Source: Nematopogon swammerdamellus (Eukaryota > Arthropoda > Insecta > Lepidoptera > Adelidae). Taken from it: DNA of 64,000 bases. The position numbers were made by a program, and so were the translations under genes. This document shows, one piece after another, positions 10,833 through 23,800 of the stretch (positions are counted from its first letter, which is position 1; the number at the start of each line of letters is the position of its first letter). The notes under the pieces were generated by a model. The model made no database searches. It was not told where the DNA came from and worked only from the letters and a program-made list of their open reading frames with translations. The DNA lies in contig OX336354.1 of assembly GCA_946902875.1 (NCBI GenBank), forward strand, positions 10,327,247 to 10,391,246, read 5' to 3'.

Positions 10833-12773
10833 GCTGTCTGGTGCAAATTGTGCGCATTTGCAGATTATGTTGGAGACGGAATTGTAGATATACCGGAAAT
10901 ATTCTTTCGAATTCGTTCGATAAGTGTCTAACCGCACTCGGCAGCAATGCACTGCATCAGGGCGCAGCGCGGCGCGGCAAAGGGCCTCAAAATAATATTC
11001 TTTGAATGAATTTGTGCCGCGGCGCCCGCGGCCCGCGCGCCATCCGCTCCGCTACATTGCAGGACCGCCGTAGTGCGGTCGCATCTTATACCTAAGTATT
11101 ACGGCCTCCGTCGCTCAAATCTTATTTTTGGTGAAGAAATAAATCTGGGGGCATCGTAGTGCAACCGCCTTATTCGAGCGCCATGTATACTTAGGTATCT
11201 AAATAGTCATTAATTAAATAAAACTCAGTTATTTATATAAATGATATAGTTAAGCGTTATAATAATATTATTAGTATTAAAAATTAAGTATAGCATACAT
11301 ATTAATAGGTAGATTGATAATGAATAATACAACATACTGTCTAATAGCGGTAACAGTTTAAACAAACAAATTAATTAATTGTCTTGTTGAGCAACTTGTA
11401 GAGAAAATAATAATAAAATAATGAAGTTATTTGCTTACAGACAGGTGCCCCCCGGGCCTAGGACCGACTGACAAAATTTAAATTAGGTTAAATAAAATAA
11501 ACTCGCCATATAGGTATTTGGTTGCAATTTTCTCGTAGAATACACGTTGACTGTGTAGGTGTAGGTAGGTACACGCAAGGTCTGTTTTCTAAATGAATTA
11601 AAAAAATTACGTGGATAATCGTGTCCGTCACCCGTGCGGGCCCGGCCACGCCGGTGAAGGAAAACACAACGAGGAAACCTGTACAATAACAATGCTATAG
11701 ATTATTATGTTTTGTTTTGCAAGTTTGACTGGAAAAATTACATTTAGCGACAAGTTTCCCTTTTGCACTGCCAAAAAGTATAATTCATACATTAATAATA
11801 TGCGCATAGATTGCACTAAAATATTAGTAAGTACATAGGGAAGAAGATATTTTTAAATTTTTACGAACAATTTAGTGAAATCACCAATAGAAATTATATT
11901 GCCATTGCTACATACTGCATACAATTTGCTTCTTTTACAACACAATCCTTTCATGCACACCACCTTGCACACCATTTTCACGAGCCGGTGAGCGTTGATA
12001 GTCAGAGCCGGTGAGCGTTCATAGTTGAAGTGAGACAAAGATACATCCATTCCATAAAAATATGCCATTTGTAATTTTTTTAGAGCTTTTAAATATCATT
12101 TTCCCATAGAAATAGTGCACTCCATTTGTAATTTTCTTCACCTGATCGATGTGCAGGTACCTATTCTAATCCTCTTAAATTCCGCGAGTATCTATTCTAC
12201 CACTACCACCCAATATTGCGAGTTTTAACTTCCTAGTCCGCCTGTACTTGATGGTTTAGGTAGCAGTAGTGAAATGTATTATTGTATGTATATATCTAAC
12301 GGAAATATGTTATATATAATTTATACATATCTGATAAAAACTTTAACAATACAAACTCATCGGCAGTGACTGATATACACAAAAATATATATTTTTTATT
12401 GTAATAGCAAATAGGTACTCGTATATTGTAAAATGTTTTTGAAATACACCAGATAATTAGGCAAATACATATAAAAAAAATGCAATGTGTATGTAACTAG
12501 CACGTATCTAAAATCTATAATATAAAATATATAATATCAGTTATTACAATACCAATACCTACAAAACTTTCTTAATATTTTTGGAATATTGCTTTAAAAA
12601 TTGTGTTATTGAAAATTAGTACAAATGTATTGCACAATAATAAAAAAAAATTGAGCTAATTATAAATAATAAGTCTTGATCGGACGGTAATCATAATCAG
12701 AAACACATTTGATTAAATTATTTAATGTCGATATTTGGCATATTTCTTTATTGTCAGATAAAGAAATATTTAA

Positions 12774-12891
12774 ACCCTTTCACCGCCACTAGATGTAAAA
12801 CATTACGACTTGGCGGGAGCACAAAACCAATTACGTATATATCGAGGAGCATTTTAGTTTGCATAATGTTCTCTTGTTTGCTTTGAAAGGG
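12774..12891. mobile_element. possible piggyBac-type MITE
   Basis: The ends are inverted: CCCTTTCA at 12775 and TGAAAGGG ending 12891. TTAA lies on both sides (12770-12773, 12892-12895), with one extra A on the left. CCC next to a TTAA duplication is typical of piggyBac elements. At 118 bp it has no coding capacity. The left end is imperfect, so a chance match is possible. Confidence 0.4.
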
Positions 12892-14279
12892 TTAATATTT
12901 CCCACAGAATGCGATGGCTCACGTATTATTTTATTTGGCACACTGTTTCAAAATAAATAAAAGACATTGTATTACTTTTAATACTTTACTACAAATTATC
13001 ACAATAGAAGACCGAAACTTTCATAACTCGGTAAGGGAGTAAAGCAGTTTATATAACAACTTATACGAAACTTAAAGTAGGTGCAATAATTTACAAAAAA
13101 GAACTCATTACTCTATATTAACAAACAATTGTTCAAAAAGTTGCATCATTAAAAATGTATGGAACTGAAAACGTAGGCTCATCTCGTTAACTTTAGAAGC
13201 CAATAAACATTGAGCAACCATTATTAAAATAGTTGAAAAAAAAAAGTTTTTCGTCATTTTTAGACACAAATATTATTGTAAACGTTCACGAAATTTACCT
13301 AACACCTCGCTCGATAAACGTACTTTATTAAAACAGCAAAATCAACGATGGAAGCTCCGCAACATTTATATGTACGCTCTCTTCTAATTTCTCATACATT
13401 TTATATTGTTTCATTTATGATTCTGATATGTTTATGTACCAATTACATTTAATTTATTTATGCCGTAAGTTACATTTTGTTTATTTGCCGAAATTAATTT
13501 GGCTTCAACCACTTTAAGGGTATGCATGTAGATAGGTACATAGACCACTATAAATTAAATATATGTAACTTATAAATGTCAAATTTTGGCAACATTCGCA
13601 AAACCTGCCATAATGTTATATAAGTTATACATTTTAATATACACTTTATATTTCGAGCTACGTATGTTTGCAATAATAACTAATGTACGCTCCAACTAAT
13701 TTTCTTTATTTACATACTCTTTCAACTACGTTTATGTAACAATATTCATAGAACTCGTCTCATAAGCCAATAAATAATAATAAAAAAACAATTAACACAC
13801 TTACAGAAACGTAGGCCGATTTCGTTCAACTTTGAACTTTAACGAATCAAAAATAAAACACACAATAGCGCAGCTGCCCTCGTAGACAATCATAGTTACT
13901 TAACATATAATATCATTTATATAAGTTTTAAAGTACATAATCTATATTCGACGACAGTACATATAATAGTGTCCGAAGTATACGATTAAACTAGCATGTC
14001 TATCGATGAAGCCAAAATTTTCGAAAACTTATCAATAACCGTTTAGATTTTCATACATCTAATTTAAATAATTACAATAATGTTTATAACAGCCCTTACT
14101 TTTTCACTATTACATAGTAACATTGTGTCTTCAAAGCCGCCGAAATCGTCCTGCTAAAAAGATCCTTACGGTATTATTATTACTATACACACAACTTTGA
14201 ATCTCCCTTCGAAATGTTTTCGAACAGTTGAATCGGAAACGAAACAAAATATTTTCTGCTTAAACTAACATAGGCTCGA

Positions 14280-14285
14280 TTTATT
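14280..14285 (-). terminator. candidate poly(A) signal for ANKS1
   Basis: On the minus strand this hexamer reads AATAAA, about 226 bases past the stop codon at 14511. It is the first canonical hexamer I noticed downstream, but the region is AT-rich and other copies may occur by chance further on, so this is only a candidate. Confidence 0.3.
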
Positions 14286-14510
14286 GCTGTATAAAATGTA
14301 TTCATAATTAACAATAGAAAATCAACTAACACTCAAGTACTGGCAACTAACATGGTGTTCGAACACGATTGCCGCGTAGTCGGAGGAATAATCTATGTAG
14401 GCGCTTTTGTCAAAGTAATCAGTCATCTTCCCTGTAACCAAGAGAGATTCTAGAGAATGCCAGTGCTTAATCTAAGGTAGGTAAGGTACGTACTCGAAAA
14501 TTTGGTATAT

Positions 14511-14879
14511 TCACAACTCTTCAGTGGAAGCGATCGGAGCCTTCAGCAGCGGCGTCCGAGGACTTCTGGAGCCGTCGGATTTCACCGACATCTGGAAGTC
14601 TTCGTTGGACAAGGATGCGGGTACAGGAGCAATCTTGAGCTGATGTCCGTTGAGTTTAATCTCTGTTATCGAATGCGATCGTCCGTGGTTCAGGTTGGGC
14701 TTCTCTTTGGTAGCACTAGTTGTCGTGGGGTCGTGGGTAGGTGTCTTTGCCTGCTGAGGTCCGGCGTTGCCGTGAAGAATGCGGTTGGTAGAGTTCTTGG
14801 TAAATTGTTCTCGTAGAGCCATCTGGTAGGCGACCTCGAAAGCCTCGCCGAGCGTAAGGATCACTTCGGTCGCTTGGTC
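14511..14879 (-). CDS. ANKS1: ANKS1 terminal exon: last PTB helix and C-terminal tail
   Basis: The exon encodes 122 residues and a TGA stop at 14511-14513. It starts DQATEVILTLGEAFEVAYQM right after a CTAG acceptor with an A-rich tract. ILTLGEAFEVAYQMAL is the long C-terminal helix that closes the PTB fold. The remaining about 100 residues are low in hydrophobics and rich in Thr/Ser/Pro (AKTPTHDPTTTSATKEKPN), ending PLLKAPIASTEEL. The last four residues TEEL do not match a standard class I PDZ motif (x-S/T-x-V/L needs S/T at -2), so I do not claim PDZ binding. GC-rich third positions persist almost to the stop codon, which argues that the tail is real coding sequence. Downstream lies AT-rich sequence taken as 3' UTR. 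Confidence 0.93.
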   Translation of the reverse strand, partial: DQATEVILTLGEAFEVAYQMALREQFTKNSTNRILHGNAGPQQAKTPTHDPTTTSATKEKPNLNHGRSHSITEIKLNGHQLKIAPVPASLSNEDFQMSVKSDGSRSPRTPLLKAPIASTEEL

Positions 14880-17800
14880 CTAGAAAAAGAGAATAAATTG
14901 TGCTCAGTATCACATGGTCACGAATCAGAAGACCTCTACTTGTTATGAGTCTGGGTTCGGCAAAACCGTTGATGGCCTATCGACAACATTTGAGAAGAAT
15001 AATATTCTTCATCTACAACCATTGAGTGCCATGACTCTTTTTAATTTTAAACCAACTTAAGGGTTGAAGCATTACCTCTTTCCAATACAAAAAGAATAAT
15101 CGAAATCGATTAGCGAGGTATAGAATTAGCGCTGAACATACATAAAAAATCAGATCAAATTGCTAACCTCCTCCCTTTTTTTAAATCGGTTAAAAAAGAG
15201 GAACTGAAGAGTATGGTAAAGAAGAGTACAATCTCGGGTCTTTCAAGAGGACCCGTGAATGAGCACCTGTCAGGCCGGTATGGCATTCGCAACGCCCTCA
15301 TACGACCGAATGTCTATGGGCGTCGTTAGACACTTTACGTGTGGCTCGGCGTCATATATCGCGCTTTCAATAAAAAGACATATAGTTATATAACTAATAT
15401 ACATAGAATAGATTTAACAATTAACACAGCAAGAAACTCAATATAAAACGAAGACTCACCATGGTAGCAACACAGAAGACGTGACAGTAGTGGCTCTTGG
15501 TGGAGTGGTCTTTGGTGATGTAGGCGAAGTGTGTGAGGTCGTCAGCATCCTGACATGCGCAGTGGATGTTACGAATCTCGTGTTCGCACACCAGCTCCTG
15601 GAGACAACAGGAAATGTTGGATGAAGACCCAGTAGTACAAGACAAGACAAGTAAGACAATTTAGTGATCTGGCTGGGGTACCAAACACAGTGTGCAGTAG
15701 AGTTGAAATGCATTGTGGATTAAATAATTTGATTGTCGTTGAAGGAAGAGGGATTTTTTATAGCATGCTGTCTAATAAATTTAAATAGGGCATTTTTAAT
15801 AAATTCAATATCATTTTTCTAACGTTGATCTCGTAAATTTATCTAGCGGAAAATTCAAAAATTGAAATCTGGTTGAGAAAAATTATTAATCAGTGTTATT
15901 GTTTACGAAAAGTAATAATTTGCAAAAAATATGTTAAAATATGAACACAGCTATCCGCTGACCCATAGGTTCGAATGAAAAAATAACCTCTTTCGTTATT
16001 CGCTAAAATTGCCGACGACGCGCGTCGCACACAAAAAGGCCAAATCGCTCAATGAATCGTTCAAGTGTAAGGGTTGAGTAATTAAAAATCAAAATTCATT
16101 TTCAACGCAACCCTTGATTAACGCTGACGGTGAATTATGGAGAGATCCTTTGTATTTTTTAATTTTCTTTTTCGCATTCACGGCACATTGGAATTCTCCG
16201 CTGATTGAAAAACGATAAACAATCTACAGTTTATGTTTTTTAGAAAATTCGAAGCTGGTTTTTACTCTAACACCTCTGCTATCGGTTCAAATGACATTGG
16301 TGAAAAAATATCAATTCTAAACAGTTTATACTAGTCCTCTATTCCTGTTTTAATTTACGTTTCCTCATCAAGGCCTCTAATCATGGGTGTTCAATCTTCC
16401 TGTCATTGCTACCGACTACTATAATTTTCCCGTCCGTCACCTTTCTTTCTCCTGGTAGCGTTTCTTTCCTAGTTTCTTGTATTATTTGCTATATTTATTT
16501 CAGAATTTTCTTTTTTGCATTCACGTTACGTTGGAATTCTCCGTTGATTGAAAGCGACAAACAATCGTGTTTATGTTTTGGAGAAGATTCGACAAAAAGT
16601 GACATGGGCGATGCATTTAAGAGCAGCAAATGAATGAATGAGCAAACACCATTTGAATTTTACAATGGTAGGTTTTTAGCATTCGTAGGTAGTTACCTAC
16701 CCTTGAAATTGCCCAATTTCTTCTTCTTAGAATCTAAGTCGGTCCCATATACCCATGTACGTACCAGGTACATTGTTCACATAGATTTACACGATATGGA
16801 ACATCTCAATACTTACCCTGGTGATAGTGTTCAGGAACTTAACTCCACGATAGCTGATGGACAATATGATGTCGGGAGAGTCTCGCGGTTCTTTGGTAGA
16901 TTTCTTTAGCTTCTGTATCGATTTCTTCGTTGATTCCGTGCCTCGTAGCTCTTTCACAACCGTCGAGCCCAAGTACTGCAGAAGAAATTGTATTAATTAG
17001 CTTTGAAACGTTAAAGAGGCGTCAAAATGAGTTAGCAGTATCACTCAGGACTCAGGACCATAGAATGTGGGGCTCCCTTGTATCTGCCTACTCTATTGGG
17101 AAATAGGCGTTAGGTTACGTTATGTATGTATGTTGTAAAAGTTGGATGATTTTGACTTGATGACAAGAAGAATCTTGACATTTTCGTTCACAACTTCTTT
17201 CCTAATAAAAAGTCTGACGTTATACAGTTTCATTCATGTATAGATTTTTTTTTCAAGTCCTAGAACTGTTTACTGATACACCGTGGAGACATTTGACCCA
17301 AGAATGAATCCCATTAGCACTCTGTCAAAAATACACCATTCACAACCACAAATAATATGTACCCACGGCCTGCACTCTCCGGCGCGCTTGGAGGCTTTGT
17401 CTCCCGCCGCCGGTATTACCGTTTTTGTTTTTTGTGTTTGTATTAATTTTGCATATTTTCAATGACGTATCATGTATTCTACTAGACCTCTTACCCGGGC
17501 AACAGCCTTCGCTACACCGCGGTGGAGTAACCATTACGCGGAGGGACCCTCTTGAGACTAGTAGCTCGCGAGCGACCGAACGCGGCGGACGCGCCGTCCG
17601 CGCGCTCGCTGCCGTCCGTCTGCGGCTCGCATCGCGCCAGTCATTATGCCCGGTTGTGTGTTGCGAATTGCGATATTGCAAAAATCATACCAAAAATATT
17701 GGGAAAACTGATGGCATCTCATTTCATAGGTAAGTATCACTTCATTGTGATCTTAATATATAAGGTCTTTCAAAATTAGTTAATAGTACGCTAAGGGGGG

Positions 17801-20800
17801 GTTCTGCATCATATAGGGAGTAAAACCTATATAAAATTTTTTGGACCTTGGGCTTTTTTTATGTAAAATGTTTTGTATGTATTTAAATAAAAAAATATGT
17901 GGTTGATTTTTATAGCCTAATCGATTCATTTTCATAACAGTAACAAAAAAGTCTTCATTACCATTTTGATGTAACACGTGTAAGTTGGTAAAAAAAAATC
18001 AAATTCTTTCTATTCCATACTAATAAAACTAAAATTGTGGTTTTCACAATTTCTGAAAGAAAGAGATCTATGTGTTGGAAGACTTTTTTGTTCCTGGCAT
18101 GAAACTGAAACGATTAAGAAAAGAATTTTTTTTTACATTTTACATTATTATAATTTTTTTTTTTTTTTGTAAAAAAAAATCTTTGTTCCTCAAAAGTGAT
18201 TTATATACGATACAGAACCCCCCCTTAGCGTACTATTAACTAATTTTGAAAGACCTTATATATAATATCTTGTTTTCCATGTGCTTAGAAATATTTGGTT
18301 CAACTGGCCAATTAGGGCTGTCACAACGCTACTTCAATTTGAAAATTTTGTACATTTTATGTATTGACCTCGCATTGCAATAACATAAGCATTATTTAAT
18401 TAAACAAATAAATTGAACGCGCTCATTAGGGCTGCCACATATGAATGATTAGAAATAGAGTTCTGGGATATCATGTATGAAAGTAAATAAATATGTATTA
18501 AACCACGTTAAAATATGAGAGTGAATTGACCGCTAATTAGGGTTGTCGCTATTCTTTTATTTTTTTTTAATTAGTAAGTAATTGAGAAATTTTCAAGAAA
18601 AAATTTTTTTTACAAGGTTTCCACATCCTTCTAATGGATCAATACGAGAAAGATGGATAAAAATAGTCCAAGATGATACATTGTTTAAGGGAAAGTGAAA
18701 ATTTAAATTTATGTAAAGTGAAATTTAAATTATTTTGTTTAAGTACGGAGGAAGAGTTATTTTAGTTGTGTTTGTGTGTGTAGTCCAAAGTATACCTAAT
18801 GGTTTTTTTAGTTATATATATATATATATATATATATTTTTTATAAATGCTGCACTCTTTATTTTATGTATGTTTGGTTTGGAGATTTTAAGTTTAGTCC
18901 AAGGCCAAGACCGCAGTTATGAATTCTTTATTATTAGGTTTAGTTTTTTAGATATTATTCTAGTTATTAAGTGTAGGTATTATAAGAATACAAAAAGGCT
19001 TTACTCGCGGTCGAAATATGAGCTGTGTGGCTCGACGTTTCGGGCCAAACGTATGGCCCATCATCATGAGCACTCTGGCCGAAATGTCGAGCCACACAGC
19101 TCGTATTTCGATAGTGAGTAAAGCCGTTGTTACTTCTTAAAATGTCAAATAACCACGGTAATTTAAAAGCCCATATAAGTTTAGGTATGTATTTCAAGTT
19201 ATTATAGTTCTGTATTTTAAGGTTAAATACATAAAAACGTTTTTTTCGATGAAATTCACTATCTGTTTTCTTCTATAATCCTTTAAAACGTCCCACTGCT
19301 AGGCACGGACTCTGCTCACTGACATAGGAGGTATTGTTTTTATTGTTGTTGTTTTATTGTTTATTGAGTATTCTTATGGCAGTCATATTGCACTCGAACT
19401 TGTCACAATTTGTTATATCCGGTTCGATTACTCGTACATGGTGACCAGTGGAAATCAGAAGCAGTTTACACAAAAATACCTTTCATAGACCAGTGTGCAC
19501 TAGTTACCTAACTTTATTTTTCTTCACCGGAGCGATCGTACCTATTCGTTATGAAATGCACGTATATCAATCTTTATCAAGGAAATAAATAAGTACATTA
19601 GTTAGTGCCCGGGATTTGAACCCGCAACTTCTGCATTGAGAAGCGTTACCACTAGATTACGGGCACAATTAACCATAATACCTACTCGTAAAATAATAAA
19701 TCGAAAAATATATTTTTGGTAGACTAAGTGACAACCCTACGTATTCCAATGCACGTGTTGACTGACCGGCCGGGCCGGCCGGGCCGCTAGCCGCTAGTCG
19801 CTCGCTAGCTAGCCCCTCTCCCGCTCGCTTCCCGCCCCGCGCGGCTCAGCGTTCCGCCACCCCGCTACCTTACCTCATACCTCAGTTATTGGCCGTCATT
19901 TCTCTGTATTCTTTCTTCGTAGTGCTCACTCTATACATAAAATCTCTTTGCATATTTTTAATTTTATTACATATATAGATTACATTATATAGAATTAATA
20001 TAAATATTGTATTATAAAAACGTGAAAATCACATTATACACAACAAAGAAACACTTACATTAGCAACATAAGTGACAGCTCCAGACACGAGAACAAACGG
20101 CTGATGCCTCCACTGTGTCTTCAAAGCCCCTGGCACCCCAACCATCAGCTCCGAAGGAGCCCTGATCTCCAGATCCGAGGGTTTGGGAGGCTGGGGTGCA
20201 GGTCTGTTCTTCTTGCTTCTCTTCAGCGTCTCTCCGCCAGGGGGCGCCAGGCTGGGATGGGTCTTGATGAGGGGATTTTCGGGAAGTTTCTCTTTGATTT
20301 CTTGTTTCAATTGCTGTATGTTGTTTTTCTGGAACAAAGGAAGATTCTACATATAAATATATGTGCCATGTCTAAAATAGCCTACCAGCAGTTCATTTTA
20401 GAGTTACATACACATTTACTTTTTATATATAAGATAAGATATATAGTTTGAACGATATCATCTTCAGTACTTAATGGAACAAATTTCCAATGTGTAAATT
20501 AAATAATAAAAAAAAGAAAATTATCATTATTTAATATAGATAAAAATTTATAACTATAACAAAATGGATTAATACTTTTGCGCCAGCCTGTGTTAATAGA
20601 TGTGTAATACCAGATTGTGCAAGTATTAACTCAGTACTAAATAAAAATACTGACACATGACTCATGACATGACTGACATCCGTGTGAAACAAAAGGATTG
20701 AAAAAAAAAATTAATTAAAACCACAAACATAAAAAGGAACACACTTCAAACATAAGGGCTCATCACTGGCAGTGTTGCCACATTGCAGAGATATCTAATT

Positions 20801-23800
20801 TGCGAAAAAGTGCCATCACGCCATTATTACAGGCAACCCTTGACGAGGTGACACTAAAGAGGCCTATTCAGTTTTTCAGCTTTTTTTTATCGAACGAGAC
20901 CTTACAATTTTATTTATAACAGCGTGAGTCATAGTACAGATTCCAAACTGAATGGTAAGGACATCGTTGAAAACGTAAACCGAGGCACTTTTGAGTAGAG
21001 ACTCACTGTATATTGCGTGACTCGGTGTCACGTCGCACTGAATGCCTGCTTATGAATAGGACTCGACGAATGGGGCACTAATTACCTATACGTGTGTTTT
21101 GATGTGTGAAATTAAAGAGAAAAAAGAAATGAAATTGGTATCCGCGTTCATCGCTGTGAGCATTCGCTATAAAAGAATTTACGGCTTGTAGGAATTTTAA
21201 TTCACTGTTTTTAGGGTGCCGTATCCGCACGGAAGCCATTTATTAAGAATACACCGTCCGTCTGTCCGTCTGTCCTACCTTTAAACGGCTGCATCTTTTG
21301 AACCGTAATAGGAAGCCACTTGAAATTTTCACAGAATATGTGTTATTAAAGCGAATTTTATTAATAATTAAAAACAAAAATTAAAACAAAAATTAAAAAT
21401 GTAAGCCCATACAAGAAACGTATTTTCTTTTTCAATGTTTTTTCTTAATCCATCGTAAAAACTTTAATACACACAAGCTTTAAACTTGGTGTGATAATAG
21501 TGCAAACTCAAAACAAAAAATAATAATAACTGGCCAATTACGTGATGGTACGGAAACTTCGGTGCGCGAGTCCGACTCGCACTTGGCCGGTTTTTAATAA
21601 ACATGGTTGGCTAGATCATCCGGTACATGAAATCAGATCGAAATATAGAAGACGTAGTACACACATGTGACTGACCTTTCGTTTAATAGGCAAGGTTACC
21701 GATACGTTATCGTATCCCAATCCATATTTTCAATCAACTAATTATATTTATTACAAAAAGTACCACGTCCGACACCTCGTAACATCCCCCTACGCGGGGT
21801 CGAGCGAGCCCCACAACCACCATCAATTTAAATGAGAACACCCACAGAATCCAAAAGCGTAGAGCTCCTATAATTGTCATGCATAGCATATAATTTATTT
21901 GATTGCCAACCTAATCTTCAAATGCACACAATTTGCGTCAGATAGCTGTCGCACACGCGTGTTCATGAACGTGGACTCACAAGACTTTTTTTTCTAAACG
22001 TTTGTTGTTATTGTTATTTTAGATTAATTGTTATTTTTTTAGAGTTCCTTACACTGTAGACCACCAGCGACGCTGGCAGGAACACTTATGAAATCTACCA
22101 AGTATCTGTCTGTCACACGCGCTGTGCAAGAAGAAAATGGCTACGGAACCCTCTGTGTGAACAAGGTTCGCACTTAACAGGCTTTTTATATTTAGTTTTT
22201 ATCCGACTACGGCGCGGCGAAGCCAAACGAAGGTTAATATAACATTAATTTTATTTCTATTCAAGTAGTTGAAATTAGATAGATAGAAATACTTTATTGC
22301 TCCAAAAAACATTTTACATAAACAGACAATAAGTAATGTGCATGAGGGACAAAGGTGGACTTATCCCTTAACAGGCATTTCTCCCAGTCAACCTTTGGAT
22401 GTTTGAGAATCGTATGTTGTGAGAATATATAAGTAGGTAGTAGCAAAAGACTTGAGTGTGGGAATTTAAAATATAATATAAGAAAAATAACTATGATAAA
22501 CTATAATATACACTACATATACGTACGTACTAGTAGTTTCTGTACGTAATTAGTTTCTATAAGTATTTTATTAAAATTCTCTTATTGTTCCTACCGTCCA
22601 CGATTGTGTCAGATTAGACATATAATATACATAATATAATATGATGGTGAATAATAAATAAATTGTCTGGACCTATCCGATTAGACATAGGTGAACATTG
22701 TTTACCTATGTCTAATAATCAATCATCAAAGACTTTTCACTTGACAAACGTATTAAAGCTTGAAACACTGCTAACCCCTTGAAATTCGTAGCAAACCCCA
22801 ACCCAGCGTCTGTGTTCACATGTGACTGGGCTAATTCGCCGTTTGACGGCTAGAGGGCGTTGCTGTCGACAACGTGTCGGTTTGTAGGCGCACGCGCCTA
22901 ATGGCCAACAGGGAGGCTCACTGCTCACTTGCAGTTTGATTAACCACGTTGAGATAATCTATGTAAAGTACTACAGGTAGGCCTAGCGATAGTCTATCTA
23001 TGTAAGGCAAGAAGGGAAGGGACCTTCAGTTTTACGTGTAATCCGAACCCCGGTCAGCCTTAAACGGTCGAAAAGTCACCCATCAAAGTTCTGACCGCCC
23101 CTAGGTGTGCTTATGACCACGACCGACAGGACAGTCGACCGACCGCACCAGGTTAGAGTTACCGAGGTTGTCAAAATCGTAATTTTCGTACAGCTTCGAA
23201 TAAAAGCTTAAATGATTACCTACATAACATTTTCACTTAAACGTTTTATGAGCTCATAAACTAAATATATGAGTAATAACAATGCTTAAGACTCAGCAGT
23301 CCCAAAAATCGGTTTCTCCCGTGATAACTGTGAGTTTGGAGGACATGGTGCAGAATCTATCAAAATTGTAGGTATAATATGTAGGTAATAATGCGGTCAA
23401 GTGCGAGTCGAACTCGCGTGGAGAGGTTTCCGTACCATCCTGTTTTCCGTGAGAACGTTAATACTTTTTATATTTCTTTAATATCTTTGAAACCAGGTAT
23501 ACATCAATCGGGAGAAACTGATTTCTGGTAGTGCGGCGCCTTAAGGCTTTACAAAACAGGCGCGATATTAAAATTTACATTTTTCTAAACTTCATCTTTA
23601 GTGCTACTTAGACGGGCCAAGAACATAAATCAAAATAAATGGCATGAAATAAATAATTAATGATCAATATAATGTTCCTCAGCGTCCCTTCACTGATGTG
23701 TAAATAATAATAAAATTTTTATATAACTATTTATTTCTACATCCAAACAAAGTGGGGATTATCCAAGAGATGGCGTTGCAATATCCACACCTGCATTTCC

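Larger units (their letters stand above)
9911..14279. other. AT-rich 3' flank of ANKS1, mostly unrecognised
   Basis: No exon or RNA gene is supported. A GC-rich, CpG-rich patch lies at 10930-11085 with roughly inverted ends (ACCGCACTCGGCAGC near 10931 and GTAGTGCGGTCGC near 11069), possibly a decayed MITE. CCGGTGAAGGAAAACA at 11649 followed by GAGGAAACCTG is a motif seen in many lepidopteran repeats. The repeated AGAGCCGGTGAGCGTT at 11989 and 12003 is a small local duplication. The 13-14.3 kb part may be 3' UTR or downstream sequence. Confidence 0.45.

Noticed and set aside
14502..14816. Plus-strand 104-codon frame over the last ANKS1 exon
   Set aside because: Antisense shadow of the well-supported minus-strand coding exon.
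17280..17780. Arg-rich plus and minus frames around the CpG patch
   Set aside because: GC-rich sequence is open in several frames at once; no splice-consistent protein and no motif.
19605..19666. Functional tRNA gene
   Set aside because: The acceptor stem is perfect, but the length (62) and the 6-base anticodon loop do not allow a normal tRNA.
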